This document shows, piece by piece, positions 23,807 through 32,638 of a DNA stretch of 64,000 nt (its first letter is position 1; every line of letters begins with the position of its first letter). The notes under the pieces were generated by a model, which saw only the letters and a program-made list of their open reading frames with translations, was not told the DNA's origin and did not search any database. Origin of the DNA: Methylocella tundrae (GTDB lineage: Bacteria; Pseudomonadota; Alphaproteobacteria; Rhizobiales; Beijerinckiaceae); contig NZ_CABFMQ020000153.1 in the NCBI RefSeq assembly GCF_901905185.1, forward strand, positions 93,650 through 157,649, given 5' to 3'. Made by a program: the position numbers and the translations under genes.

Positions 23807-24471
23807 GCCAGGATTTCCTAATGATCGACGACTATCCCAAGGTGCAGGAGACAGTCCGTCCTATTTTTCATGCGGACCGGTTGCTTCCGGATCGCGTATT
23901 TAAGAAGCGGTACAACTTTACGCTCTTGGCGGATTTTGACTACGTCTTCACGACGGGTCTTATAAAGATCGTTCACGATAATCGGTTTTGCGACAAGACC
24001 GAAAAAGTTCTGTTAAGTGTTCGGGACCCTGAGCCAATCTCCTATTTTCATAAACATTTCGATAGAATCAATTCATTCTACTTCGGCACAGATATAACCG
24101 AAGAAGAATACATAAAGCTGCTTTGGCGGAATCCCGGCAACAGAAACGATGCGCTGATATTCAACTCGGAAACGGTGGTCTGGATACCGGATAACGGCCG
24201 TTGGGCGATCTGGGGCGAGAGGTCGCGCGAGATCGCCGTCATCGGGATCGATGATCCGGCGCAGGCGGAGTTCCTGCTTAACGAAGACGGCTATTGGATC
24301 GACGCCGAAACCGCGGTCGCGGAGTTCGCCGCCATGCCTTATCGCGACCATAAAGCGCCGGAGGATTTCGCGCGTCCGCTGATCGAAAACTACGGCTCGC
24401 GCAAGGATCTCGAACGCAAGCTCGACGAGGCAGGGATACGGCTGAAGCCCGGCATCTGGGCGGACGAGTAG
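23803..24471 (+). CDS. Putative immunity protein 1
   Basis: A 222-residue soluble protein starting MSQDFLMIDDYPKVQETVRP, translationally coupled to the toxin-like gene through an ATGA overlap. It has no known family that I can name. It shares about half its residues with the second copy at 24761-25435: RVFKKRYNFTLL, HDNRFCDKTEKVLLSVRDPE, TVVWIPDNGRWAIWGER. The last 39 residues (KAPEDFARPLIENYGSRKDL onward) are identical between the two. The lower GC in the middle suggests acquisition. The immunity role is inferred from position and duplication. Confidence 0.6.
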   Translation: MSQDFLMIDDYPKVQETVRPIFHADRLLPDRVFKKRYNFTLLADFDYVFTTGLIKIVHDNRFCDKTEKVLLSVRDPEPISYFHKHFDRINSFYFGTDITEEEYIKLLWRNPGNRNDALIFNSETVVWIPDNGRWAIWGERSREIAVIGIDDPAQAEFLLNEDGYWIDAETAVAEFAAMPYRDHKAPEDFARPLIENYGSRKDLERKLDEAGIRLKPGIWADE

Positions 24472-24489
24472 GCCCGCCGCTCTCGCGCC

Positions 24490-24612
24490 TTACGCACGCC
24501 CTGCGAGTGAAAGGCCGCCCCTGGCGAATTGGTTGGCGGGGTCGAACACCAGGGCGAGCTGATAGGACTCGGTCGCCTTGGCGCGATTGCGGGTCTTCGC
24601 CGAGGCCGGATG
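24490..24612 (-). pseudogene. Possible TPR-repeat gene fragment between the modules
   Basis: On the minus strand the frame reads AKATESYQLALVFDPANQFA, which fits the TPR consensus (A..Y..AL..DP.N..A), and stops at 24490. No start is visible, and its 5' side runs into the orphan toxin tip. It may be what is left of a gene cut by insertion of the second module. It could also be chance. Confidence 0.3.
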
Positions 24613-24614
24613 GG

Positions 24615-24761
24615 AAGGCGATGAATTATTCCTCCACAGAGGGAGCACGCTATTCCATACGGGATTTCTCAAAATCGACTGGCGGAGCGACGGCCGAATA
24701 TTTCTATCCTCAAAGCAATATAAAAGATGCGAACATGAAACTCAGATTGAGGAACGAATAA
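24615..24761 (+). pseudogene. Orphan toxin C-terminal tip
   Basis: The frame ending at 24761 reads MNYSSTEGARYSIRDFSKST, then GGATAEYFYPQS and MKLRLRNE. This aligns along its length with the last 45 residues of the toxin at 22730-23806 (NYFSPDGAKYSVRDDSKS, MKLRLRVNR). It has no N-terminal or linker domain. Its TAA overlaps the next ATG (TAATG), repeating the coupling of the intact module. Silent tips of this kind are known in polymorphic toxin loci, where recombination can swap them onto the full gene. Confidence 0.65.
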
Positions 24762-25435
24762 TGAGCGAAGGCTTTCTGTCTATTGACAATTACTCAAGAG
24801 TTACTGAAATAATACAGGGTGCCTTTCATGTAGACTACCTTCTGCCTCAATATGTATTCAAGAAGAATTATAAATTCACGCTGCTTCGAGAATTCGGCTT
24901 GGGGTCGAATCTAATGGAAATCATTCACGATGGCCGCTTTTGTAGTCAGACGGATATAATTCTCCTGAGTGTCCTCGATCCAAATCCGATTTCCTATTTC
25001 TATAAGCACTTCGGAAAGATCAATTCGTTTCGTTTCGGCGCGAATATCACCGATGAAGAATATTCCACTCTCGTCCAGCTCAGCCCCGGCAATGACGCGG
25101 ACGCGCTGCTCTACCACGGAGATACGGTTGTCTGGATACCGGAGCATGCGGACTGGGCGATCTGGGGTCAAAGAGACCCTGAAATCACAGTCATCGGCTT
25201 CGACGATCCTGCGCTGGCGGACTTTCTTCTGAATGACGTTGGATATTGGTTTGACGCCGAGACCGCACTGAAGGTCTTTGCGGGCATGCCCTACCGCAGT
25301 AATGGCTATAAAGCGCCGGAGGATTTTGCGCGTCCGCTGATCGAAAATTACGGCTCGCGCAAGGATCTCGAACGCAAGCTCGATGAGGCGGGGATACGGC
25401 TGAAGCCGGGCATCTGGGCGGATGAAGCGGAATGA
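24761..25435 (+). CDS. Putative immunity protein 2
   Basis: A 224-residue homologue of the protein at 23803-24471: MSEGFLSIDNYSRVTEIIQG, YVFKKNYKFTLLREFGLG, HDGRFCSQTDIILLSVLDPN, TVVWIPEHADWAIWGQRD. The N-terminal two thirds have diverged strongly, but the last 39 residues before the final Ala-Glu are identical. The ATG overlaps the stop of the orphan tip. The codon use in the first 350 bp is AT-rich, unlike the chromosome, while the tail is GC-rich. Probably protects against a toxin variant carrying the orphan tip. Confidence 0.6.
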   Translation: MSEGFLSIDNYSRVTEIIQGAFHVDYLLPQYVFKKNYKFTLLREFGLGSNLMEIIHDGRFCSQTDIILLSVLDPNPISYFYKHFGKINSFRFGANITDEEYSTLVQLSPGNDADALLYHGDTVVWIPEHADWAIWGQRDPEITVIGFDDPALADFLLNDVGYWFDAETALKVFAGMPYRSNGYKAPEDFARPLIENYGSRKDLERKLDEAGIRLKPGIWADEAE

Positions 25436-25637
25436 ACGCCTGACGAACAACGATCACCGAGCGAATCATGATCCATGTATCGCCCGCGCAGCAAAGCCCG
25501 AGACGCTGTCCCGACGCGCCCCAAACATTACCATTCGTTCACGATCGCGTGTTTCCCCGCACAGTCGGACGGGGCGGGGTGGGCTTAACCTTCAGACATC
25601 GCCGGAACGAAGCGCGGCGAATGAAGGAGAGAGCATC

Positions 25638-25907
25638 ATGAGCACAGTTCGTAAAACCATCGCCGCTGCCCTTGCCGTCGCGACCCTTGGCCTTGGCGTC
25701 GCAGCCTCGAGCACGCCCGCCGCCGCCTGGGGCTATTATCATCCGTGGGGTTGGGGCGTTGGCGGCCTCGCCGCCGGTCTCGCGCTCGGCGCCGCAGCCG
25801 CCGCGACCCCCTATTACGATGCCCCGGCCTGCTATTTCAGCCGCCAGCCGGTCGTCGATGGTTACGGCAATATCGTCGGCTATCGCCGTATCAGGGTCTG
25901 CAACTGA
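25638..25907 (+). CDS. Small secreted Gly/Ala-rich protein
   Basis: An 89-residue precursor. The signal peptide MSTVRKTIAAALAVATLGLG is followed by likely cleavage after STPAAA. The mature part has a Gly/Ala membrane-like stretch (GGLAAGLALGAAAAATPYYD) and ends in a Cys-containing motif, CYFSRQPVVDGYGNIVGYRR. Similar short exported proteins with a final R-x-x-x-C-N are common in Rhizobiales; the role is unknown. AAGGAGAG lies 9 nt before the ATG. Confidence 0.75.
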   Translation: MSTVRKTIAAALAVATLGLGVAASSTPAAAWGYYHPWGWGVGGLAAGLALGAAAAATPYYDAPACYFSRQPVVDGYGNIVGYRRIRVCN

Positions 25908-26082
25908 CGATCCCGCTCAAGTTGCCGCGGGGGCCCGCCTCCGGGCGCGAGGCGCGCACGTCGCCTGACGGTCTCGGCCCGGCGGCGTCAGCCTCGCCGG
26001 GCCAAAGATGTTGACCGTTTCAAGCAGCGCGGTGAAAATGGCCCCGACGCTCATCTCCTCGCCGCGTCAATGATGAGACGGT

Positions 26083-26682
26083 ATGCCGCCGCCGAAGACC
26101 AAGATCGATCTGCCTGTCCTCACCTTCGCCTCAAGCGCCGAATGGGAAGCCTGGCTCGGAGCCCAGCCGTTCACGTCGAAGGGCGTGTGGCTGAAGCTGG
26201 CCAAGGCGACGTCAGGCGTTTCGAGCGTCTCGAAGCTGGAAGCGATTGATGGCGCGCTCTGCCACGGCTGGATTGACGGGCAGCTCGACAAATTCGATGC
26301 CGACCACTGGCTTATCCGCTTCACGCCCCGCCGTCCCAAGGGAAAGTGGTCCCAAAACAATCGCGAGCGGGCGGTCGCGCTGATCGAACTCGGCCGGATG
26401 CAGCCAGCCGGGACGAGGGAAATCGAGCAAGCCAAGCTCGACGGCCGCTGGGAGGCCGCCTATGCGCCGCAAAGCAAAGCGACGGTCCCCGAAGATCTGC
26501 AATCCGTGCTCGATCGCAATAGAGATGCGAAACGTCTCTTCGACCACCTCGACAGCCACAACCGCTACGCGATCCTGTATCGCGTTCATGAGGCGAAGAA
26601 ACCCGAGACGCGCGCGCAGCGGATCGAAAGATACGTGGCCATGCTGGCCCGTGGGGAAACAATCTATCCAACCAAGGCGTGA
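26083..26682 (+). CDS. YdeI/OmpD-associated family protein
   Basis: A 199-residue protein matching the YdeI family: VLTFASSAEWEAWLGAQPFT, GVWLKLAKATSG, EAIDGALCHGWIDGQLDKFD, RFTPRRPKGKWSQNNRERAV and the C-terminal helix RNRDAKRLFDHLDSHNRYAI. Members have been tied to polymyxin and bacteriocin resistance, but the biochemistry is unclear. It is monocistronic and convergent with the YbhN-like gene 50 bp downstream. Confidence 0.88.
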   Translation: MPPPKTKIDLPVLTFASSAEWEAWLGAQPFTSKGVWLKLAKATSGVSSVSKLEAIDGALCHGWIDGQLDKFDADHWLIRFTPRRPKGKWSQNNRERAVALIELGRMQPAGTREIEQAKLDGRWEAAYAPQSKATVPEDLQSVLDRNRDAKRLFDHLDSHNRYAILYRVHEAKKPETRAQRIERYVAMLARGETIYPTKA

Positions 26683-26734
26683 GCGGAGCTGAGGCTCACG
26701 CGCATGATCGTGGGCGCGCGTCTAAAGGTTCCGA

Positions 26735-27763
26735 TCAGGAAACATCCGCTTGCCGCCTGCCGGGCTGCTTCGCGCCGCCGACCTCCGTAGGGGCGTGGCC
26801 GGCCTCGTGATGAAGCGCCTCTTTGAGCTTGTTGCGTTCGAACAAAACGACAACGACGAGCGAGAAAAGCAGCGGGAGGATCAGATAGAACAGCCGCCAT
26901 ACGAGCAGCGCGGTCAGCACCTCGACCTGCGGCGTCGTGGGCATGGCTTTCAGGAACAAAAGCTCGAAGACGCCAAGGCCCCCCGGCGCATTGGAGGCGA
27001 GCGCGGCCGAAAACGACGCCACAAATACCGCCAGCACGACGAAAAAGCCCGGATTGCCGGCTGCCGGAAGGGCGAAATAGATGATCCCCGCCGCCCCGAG
27101 CAGTTCGAGCGGCGCGGCGAGAAGCTGCCGGACGGCGATGTCGGGTTTTGGATATTCCAGCCGGAAGCCGCGAATGATCAGCGGCTTCAGGCGGAAAATC
27201 GAACCGATCAGATAGGCCGCCACCAGAATCAGCAAAGCCGCGCCGATGGCGAAAGCCGTCGCCGGATTGGTGAGAACGTCCGGGAGCAGGCCGCCGAAGC
27301 GCGCAAGCTGATCCGGCTCGAACACCAGAATGAGGCCGCCGACGAGGATCGTGCCAAGGCCGAAGGTCAGCGAACAGAGGGCGACGAGCACCGCGACCTG
27401 CGCGGCGTTGAGGCCCTTCGAGTGATAGGCGCGATAGCGCACCATCCCGCCGGAAAAGACGGAGGCGCCGATATTATGCGCAAGGGCGTAGGTGGTGAAG
27501 GAGCAGAGCGCGACAAACGCCCATGAAATATGCGTGACGCCAAGGTGACGGAGCGCGATCCGGTCGTACCAGGCGAGCGCCCCGTAAGCGACCAGCGTCG
27601 AAGCGATGGCGAGAAGGTAGCGTGAAGGCGGAATGGCGCGCAGCTGCCGCCAGAGTTCCGGCCCGATGTGCTGGCCGCGAAACTCCTGGTAGAGCACAAA
27701 CAGCGAGACGCCGACAGCCAGCAGGCCGATGGCGGGCCAGACGAAATCGAGAATCCGTTTCAT
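26735..27763 (-). CDS. YbhN/UPF0104 family membrane protein
   Basis: 342 residues with about eight membrane helices and the pattern of the flippase-like domain of lysylphosphatidylglycerol synthase: YGALAWYDRIALRHLG, FTTYALAHNIGASVFSGGMV, RYRAYHSKGLNAAQVAVLVA and SNAPGGLGVFELLFL. Such proteins are thought to move lipids across the inner membrane; no synthase domain is attached. I start at the ATG at 27763 (MKRILDFVWPAIGLL), which has GGGAGC just upstream; a longer frame adds 57 unconvincing residues. Confidence 0.85.
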   Translation of the reverse strand: MKRILDFVWPAIGLLAVGVSLFVLYQEFRGQHIGPELWRQLRAIPPSRYLLAIASTLVAYGALAWYDRIALRHLGVTHISWAFVALCSFTTYALAHNIGASVFSGGMVRYRAYHSKGLNAAQVAVLVALCSLTFGLGTILVGGLILVFEPDQLARFGGLLPDVLTNPATAFAIGAALLILVAAYLIGSIFRLKPLIIRGFRLEYPKPDIAVRQLLAAPLELLGAAGIIYFALPAAGNPGFFVVLAVFVASFSAALASNAPGGLGVFELLFLKAMPTTPQVEVLTALLVWRLFYLILPLLFSLVVVVLFERNKLKEALHHEAGHAPTEVGGAKQPGRRQADVS

Positions 27764-27998
27764 GCCGCTCCCGACGGATTGCGCAAAGTCAGGCGAGGCA
27801 AGCGGGGCGCCGCCGGACATTCGCCGAAAAAGGCCGCGGCGAAGGCGCCCGGCGAGGCGCTCTCCTCCGTCTTTCCATTGCTGTCTTAGCCCATGTTGCG
27901 CCAAAGGCGCAGGATTTTCAGGGAGAATCGGCAAGGCGCGGCGCTAGCGCGCAGGGGAAGCAGGCTGAATCGGGCCTGTCAAATCTCGGGCTCAAATC

Positions 27999-28406
27999 TC
28001 AGGCCTGGGCGGCGCGCAGGCGCACGGGCGGATTTTCCTGAGGCGCGAGGGGCAGGTCGCCGATGGGATGAGCGGTTTTTTCCCGGGCGTCGCACCCTTG
28101 CGCCTTGCCGAGTTCGGCGATCGCCTCCTCGAGCCGGTTGCGGGCGTCTTCGAGCTGACCCATCAATTCTTCGGCAGAGCGATTGAGATTGTCGCGGCGG
28201 GCGCGGGCGGCGCGCGCGTAGGTCGGATAGGCGAAATGGGAGGCGTCGAAAATGCCGGCGCGTTGTTCTTCGATGGCGACTTCCTGCTCGAGTTCGCGCG
28301 CAATTTTCGAGAATTCGGCGACCATCGACTCGATTTGCGCAACCCGGCGGCGCCTTTCGTCGACCTGAAACCGCTTGAGGCGAACGAGTGTTTCCTGCAG
28401 CTTCAT
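27999..28406 (-). CDS. fliJ: Flagellar export protein FliJ-like
   Basis: A 135-residue coiled-coil protein starting MKLQETLVRLKRFQVDERRR, then VAQIESMVAEFSKIARELEQ and ASHFAYPTYARAARARRDNL. It is the alphaproteobacterial form of FliJ, the flagellar export chaperone that links the ATPase FliI to the export gate. In Rhizobiales it lies next to ctrA, as here. The C-terminal 30 residues are Pro-rich and probably flexible. No other flagellar gene is in the window. Confidence 0.8.
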   Translation of the reverse strand: MKLQETLVRLKRFQVDERRRRVAQIESMVAEFSKIARELEQEVAIEEQRAGIFDASHFAYPTYARAARARRDNLNRSAEELMGQLEDARNRLEEAIAELGKAQGCDAREKTAHPIGDLPLAPQENPPVRLRAAQA

Positions 28407-28970
28407 CCTATTTCCACTCCCACTGAGCTTCGCCCTGGGCCGCGCCCGGAAGCGGGCGGCCGGCAAGGCGCTTGCCGGACCCGCTGACCGGCCGTCTTCA
28501 AAGCCGGCGATCAAGCCTTGTCCAGCGAGGACCGAATGCTTTTTCGACCGGTGAAGTTTGCAGGAGCAAAGTTGCCCATTCGTTACTGTCGCCGCGCGGG
28601 CGGCGAGTTTCAGAGCGATTCGCCGGCTTTTCGCCGCGGGGCTTCGCAAATGGCGGACATACTGGCGCGGCGCTCAGGGGATGGAAGAAGTTTTAGGTGG
28701 GAAACCGGGAATTCTTCGTCGCGCAAGCTTGCGCCCGCAGAATGCAGGCGGATGACATAAGCCGTCAGCCGTTTGCCAGACGAAAATTGATTCGGGTAGC
28801 GCCGTATTAAAATCACCATCGTGAAGGAATGCTTTTATTAACCAATGCCCGTTAAGGTTACGAAACTCGTAGCGAAAGGTTAACGCTCGGGGCCAATAGC
28901 GCGCCCGGCCGGGAGCCTCTGGACGATCTCGCGCCGGTAGGCGACCGACGGGGCAAGGTGGGGACCTCAG
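28407..28970. promoter_or_regulatory. Divergent region upstream of ctrA
   Basis: 564 bp without a gene. A CcrM methylation site GATTC lies at 28789-28793. CtrA half-sites (TTAA) occur at 28807, 28838 (TTAACC), 28852 and 28880 (GTTAAC); the pair at 28838 and 28852 is spaced 10 bp rather than the ideal 7. Together they suggest methylation-sensitive and autoregulated promoters, as in Caulobacter ctrA. The exact start sites cannot be read by eye. Confidence 0.5.
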
Positions 28971-29672
28971 ATGCGCGTTTTATTGATTGAAGACGACAGC
29001 GCGACAGCGCAAAGCATTGAGCTGATGCTGAAATCCGAGAATTTCAACGTCTACACGACGGATCTCGGCGAAGAGGGCGTCGACCTTGGCAAGCTTTATG
29101 ATTACGACATCATTCTGCTCGACCTGAACCTGCCCGACATGTCGGGCTATGAGGTGCTTCGCACGCTGCGAGTCGCCAAGGTCAAGACGCCGATCCTCAT
29201 TCTTTCAGGGTTCGCGGCGATCGAAGACAAGGTGAAGGGGCTTGGATTTGGCGCGGATGATTATCTCACCAAACCTTTCCATAAGGATGAACTCGTCGCC
29301 CGAATCCACGCCATCGTGCGGCGCTCCAAGGGCCATGCGCAATCCGTCATCGCGACGGGCGACCTCATCGTCAATCTCGACCAGAAAACAGTCGAGGTCA
29401 CCGGCTCGAGGGTTCATCTCACCGGCAAGGAATATCAGATGCTGGAGCTGCTTTCGCTCCGCAAAGGGACGACCTTGACCAAGGAAATGTTCCTCAATCA
29501 TCTCTATGGCGGCATGGATGAGCCGGAACTGAAGATCATCGACGTGTTCATCTGCAAGCTCCGCAAAAAACTCGCCAATGCGAGTCAGGGCCGCAATTAC
29601 ATCGAAACCGTCTGGGGCCGCGGCTATGTGCTGCGCGAACCGCTGGACGATGAGGAGCGGATTACGGCGTGA
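28971..29672 (+). CDS. ctrA: Cell cycle response regulator CtrA
   Basis: A 233-residue OmpR-type regulator. The receiver starts MRVLLIEDDSATAQSIELML, with the phospho-Asp in DIILLDLNLPDMSGYEV and Lys in DYLTKPFHKDELVARIHAIV. The DNA-binding half has VHLTGKEYQMLELLSLRKGT, FLNHLYGGMDEPELKIIDVF and IETVWGRGYVLREP, diagnostic of CtrA. It controls DNA replication, division and motility genes through TTAA-N7-TTAA sites. The C-terminal tail lacks the paired Ala degradation signal of Caulobacter and ends ERITA. The phosphotransferase ChpT is encoded nearby, convergent. Confidence 0.97.
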   Translation: MRVLLIEDDSATAQSIELMLKSENFNVYTTDLGEEGVDLGKLYDYDIILLDLNLPDMSGYEVLRTLRVAKVKTPILILSGFAAIEDKVKGLGFGADDYLTKPFHKDELVARIHAIVRRSKGHAQSVIATGDLIVNLDQKTVEVTGSRVHLTGKEYQMLELLSLRKGTTLTKEMFLNHLYGGMDEPELKIIDVFICKLRKKLANASQGRNYIETVWGRGYVLREPLDDEERITA

Positions 29673-29988
29673 TGCGCCGACCGCTCGAAGGGGCTCTATG
29701 GGCCAGGCGCCCTCCGGGAGGCCGATTTTTGCATTGGCCTCTATAATTTCGGGCGATTCCGGAAACCGCAAGCGACTTTGGAGACGCTTGACGATCTTTC
29801 CGCGATGAATGATCGCGGTGCTACGCCAAATCGCATTTGTTCACGACAAGAGCCTCTCCCCGCGCGGGGTATTAACGCAGTGTATGTGAGGCAATAGGGG
29901 CTTCAAAAACTCCGTGACTTGGGGCGCCTGCTTTTTCGCTGCGCCGCGCAGCTTTCGTTGCCGCCCGGAGTTTTGCGCGCTATTTGCC
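29673..29988. other. Convergent region between ctrA and chpT
   Basis: 316 bp without a gene. A GC-rich stem (CCCTC-cgg-GAGG) followed by GATTTTTG at 29710-29731 may terminate ctrA. A CCCCGCGCGGGG palindrome near 29857-29868 could form a second stem. Nothing else was recognised. Confidence 0.35.
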
Positions 29989-30675
29989 CTAGGCGGCTAC
30001 ATCGGCCCCCATGCGGTCACTCGCGTGGAAGGCTTCGATCGCGACAAAATCGGGCTCAGTGACCACTTCGAGAGTCATATCTGCCGCTTTGGCGACGAGG
30101 CTGGTGTAAAACGGCTGGATGGCGTGGGCGTCGACGGCGTTATGCTCGGGCGCTCCCGCGAGGAGCGAGGGCGTATGGCTCGCGAGCTTCGCGTTCGGTC
30201 CTTGTGCGGTGACGCGCAGACGCAATGCGTCTCCCGAGGCGCCGGCGTCGCCGGTCGTCACCGTAATGACGCCGCCGCGCGGGATCGCGGCAGCGGCGAT
30301 GAGGCAAAGATTGAGAATGAGCTTGACCTGGTTTTTCGGCATCAGAACACGCGCCGCGCGCCATTCGATCTGTGTTTTCTGATCGGCGAATAGGCCGCGG
30401 GCGACTTTTTCGGCCTCTCCGGTGTCGATCGAGGCTCCCGCCGATCCCGCGGCGCCGAAAGCGAGCCGGCAGAATTGCAGCCGCGCAGAAGCCGTCTCGG
30501 CGCTTTTTTTGATGAGGTCGAAAGCGATATCGCGCATCTCGGCGTCTTTCTCGTCCTCGAGAACCTCGAGTCCGTTGACGATCGCGCCGACAGGGCTGAT
30601 CACGTCATGGCAAACTCTCGAGCAGAGAAGCGCTGCGAGATCGAGCGCGTCGAGTGCGAAATCCGTCATGAGCAT
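29989..30675 (-). CDS. chpT: Histidine phosphotransferase ChpT
   Basis: A 228-residue protein starting MLMTDFALDALDLAALLCSR, followed by VCHDVISPVGAIVNGLEVLE with the phosphorylatable His in V-C-H-D. A degenerate ATPase-like C-terminal domain follows (KNQVKLILNLCLIAAAAIPR). ChpT receives phosphate from CckA and passes it to CtrA and CpdR. The start could be the ATG at 30669 instead. It lies convergent with ctrA, 316 bp away, so the two halves of one phosphorelay are neighbours. Confidence 0.9.
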   Translation of the reverse strand: MLMTDFALDALDLAALLCSRVCHDVISPVGAIVNGLEVLEDEKDAEMRDIAFDLIKKSAETASARLQFCRLAFGAAGSAGASIDTGEAEKVARGLFADQKTQIEWRAARVLMPKNQVKLILNLCLIAAAAIPRGGVITVTTGDAGASGDALRLRVTAQGPNAKLASHTPSLLAGAPEHNAVDAHAIQPFYTSLVAKAADMTLEVVTEPDFVAIEAFHASDRMGADVAA

Positions 30676-30920
30676 CCGTTTGCGGCTAGAGTCGGCAATG
30701 CGCGGCGCCAAATGCATTGCGCGCGCCCACATTTTTGCAGGGAACAGATTAACAAAATGATCAAAAAGCGCCAGCGCCTCGCACACGCTTGAAAATTCGC
30801 GGCGCATTGGCGGCGGGGAAGCCGCAGTCAGCCCGGTCCGCGCGCGCCGCGGGCGGCGCTCCGATTCTCCGGGGCGAGCTGGTCCTTGAAGCGGACGCCC
30901 GCGGGCTCGCTAAATAGCAA

Positions 30921-30953
30921 GGGCGACCCGGAGCATGGCGCTCCGGACCGCCC
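30921..30953 (-). terminator. Terminator-like hairpin after aceA
   Basis: 14-bp stem (GGGCGACCCGGAGC against GCTCCGGACCGCCC, two mismatches) with a 5-nt loop, 32 bp beyond the aceA stop. On the minus strand it is followed by TTGCTATTT. Confidence 0.6.
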
Positions 30954-30984
30954 TGTTATCTGTCTCAATGAAAGCGCCGGCGCC

Positions 30985-32616
30985 TTAGCCGAACTGATTC
31001 ATTGTGTTGTGAGCGCCGCCAGCCTTCAGGGCCGCCTCGCCGGCGAAATATTCCTTGTGATCGTCGCCCATGTCGGAGCCAGCCATGTTCTGGTGCTTGA
31101 CGCAGGCGATGCCCTGGCGGATTTCCTGACGCTGAACGTTGCGGACATAGCCGAGCATGCCCTGATCGCCGAAATATTCTTTCGCCAGATTGTCGGTGGA
31201 CAGAGCCGCCGTGTGATAGGTCGGAAGCGTGATGAGATGGTGGAAAATGCCCGCCCGCTTCGAGCCGTCCGCCTGGAAGGTGCGGATGCGCTCATCGGCT
31301 TCGGCGGCCAGATCCGTGCGATCGTAGTCGACGCTCATCAGGCCCGGCCGGTCATAGGCGGACACGTCCTTGCCGGCGGCTTTCCAGGCGTCATACACCT
31401 GCTGGCGGAAATTCAGCGTCCAGTTGAACGACGGCGAATTGTTATAGACCAGCTTGGCGTTGGGAACGACGGCCCGGATGCGGTCCACCATGCTCGCAAT
31501 CTGCTCGACGTGCGGCTTTTCGGTCTCGATCCAAAGGAGGTCGGCGCCGTTCTGCAGCGAGGTGATGCAGTCGAGCACGCAACGATCCGCTCCGGTGCCG
31601 GGACGGAACTGATAGAGGTTGCTGGCGAGGCGCTTCGGCCGCAGCAGCTTGCCATTGCGATTGATGATGACGTCGCCGTTACGACCCTCGCCGGCCGCGA
31701 CTTCCTCGCAGTCCAGGAACGCATTGTACTGGTCGCCGAGATCGCCTGGCTCATGGCTGACGGCGATCTGCTGGGTGAGGCCGGCCCCGAGCGAGTCGGT
31801 GCGCGTAACGATAATGCCGTCCTCCACGCCGAGTTCGAGGAAAGCGTAGCGGCAGGCGCGCACTTTCGCGAGGAAGACCTCGTGCGGCACAGTCACCTTG
31901 CCGTCCTGATGGCCGCACTGCTTTTCGTCCGACACCTGGTTTTCGATCTGAAGCGCGCAGGCGCCGGCCTCGATCATCTTCTTGGCCAGCAGATAGGTCG
32001 CTTCCGCATTGCCGAAGCCCGCGTCAATGTCCGCGATGATCGGCACCACATGGGTCTGGAAATTGTCGGCCGCCGCCAGCAGCTCCTGTTCCTTGGCGCC
32101 GTCGCCGGCCGCGCGGGCGGCGTCGATGGCGCGGAACATGCCGCCGAGTTCGCGGGCGTCCGCCTGGCGCAGGAAGGTGTAAAGCTCTTCGATCAGAGCC
32201 GGCACCGACGTCTTCTCATGCATCGACTGGTCCGGGAGCGGACCGAATTCGGAGCGCAGCGCGGCGACCATCCAGCCGGAGAGGTACAGGTACCGGCGGT
32301 CGGTCGTGCCGAAGTGCTTCTTGATGGAGATCATCTTCTGCTGGCCGATGAACCCGTGCCAGCAGCCCAGCGACTGAGTGTAAAGGGCAGGGTCGGCGTC
32401 ATAGGCCGCCATGTCCTTGCGCATAATCGCAGCAGTATATCTGGCGATGTCGAGACCCGTCTGGAAGCGGTTCTGCAGGCGCATGCGGGCGACGGACTCG
32501 GGGTTGATGCCGCTCCACGTGCCGTTCTGACGTTCGATGAGCTGCTTCATCTGGGCAATATGGCTTTGATATTCGTTGGCCTGCCCGGGCCCGGAGATCG
32601 TGCTTTGATAGTTCAT
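30985..32616 (-). CDS. aceA: Isocitrate lyase
   Basis: A 543-residue enzyme that splits isocitrate into glyoxylate and succinate. The active-site motif reads QIENQVSDEKQCGHQDGKV, with the catalytic Cys in K-x-C-G-H. Mg2+-binding IIADIDAGFGNAEATYLLAK and the C-terminal TYHTAALSTDNLAKEYF are present. It is about 110 residues longer than the E. coli enzyme, fitting the longer isocitrate lyase subgroup. The divergent neighbour is an ScfR/RamB-type regulator, so induction on acetate or other C2 compounds is likely. No malate synthase gene lies in the window. Confidence 0.96.
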   Translation of the reverse strand: MNYQSTISGPGQANEYQSHIAQMKQLIERQNGTWSGINPESVARMRLQNRFQTGLDIARYTAAIMRKDMAAYDADPALYTQSLGCWHGFIGQQKMISIKKHFGTTDRRYLYLSGWMVAALRSEFGPLPDQSMHEKTSVPALIEELYTFLRQADARELGGMFRAIDAARAAGDGAKEQELLAAADNFQTHVVPIIADIDAGFGNAEATYLLAKKMIEAGACALQIENQVSDEKQCGHQDGKVTVPHEVFLAKVRACRYAFLELGVEDGIIVTRTDSLGAGLTQQIAVSHEPGDLGDQYNAFLDCEEVAAGEGRNGDVIINRNGKLLRPKRLASNLYQFRPGTGADRCVLDCITSLQNGADLLWIETEKPHVEQIASMVDRIRAVVPNAKLVYNNSPSFNWTLNFRQQVYDAWKAAGKDVSAYDRPGLMSVDYDRTDLAAEADERIRTFQADGSKRAGIFHHLITLPTYHTAALSTDNLAKEYFGDQGMLGYVRNVQRQEIRQGIACVKHQNMAGSDMGDDHKEYFAGEAALKAGGAHNTMNQFG

Positions 32617-32638
32617 CGTGCGCCCCTCGTCCGGTCTT

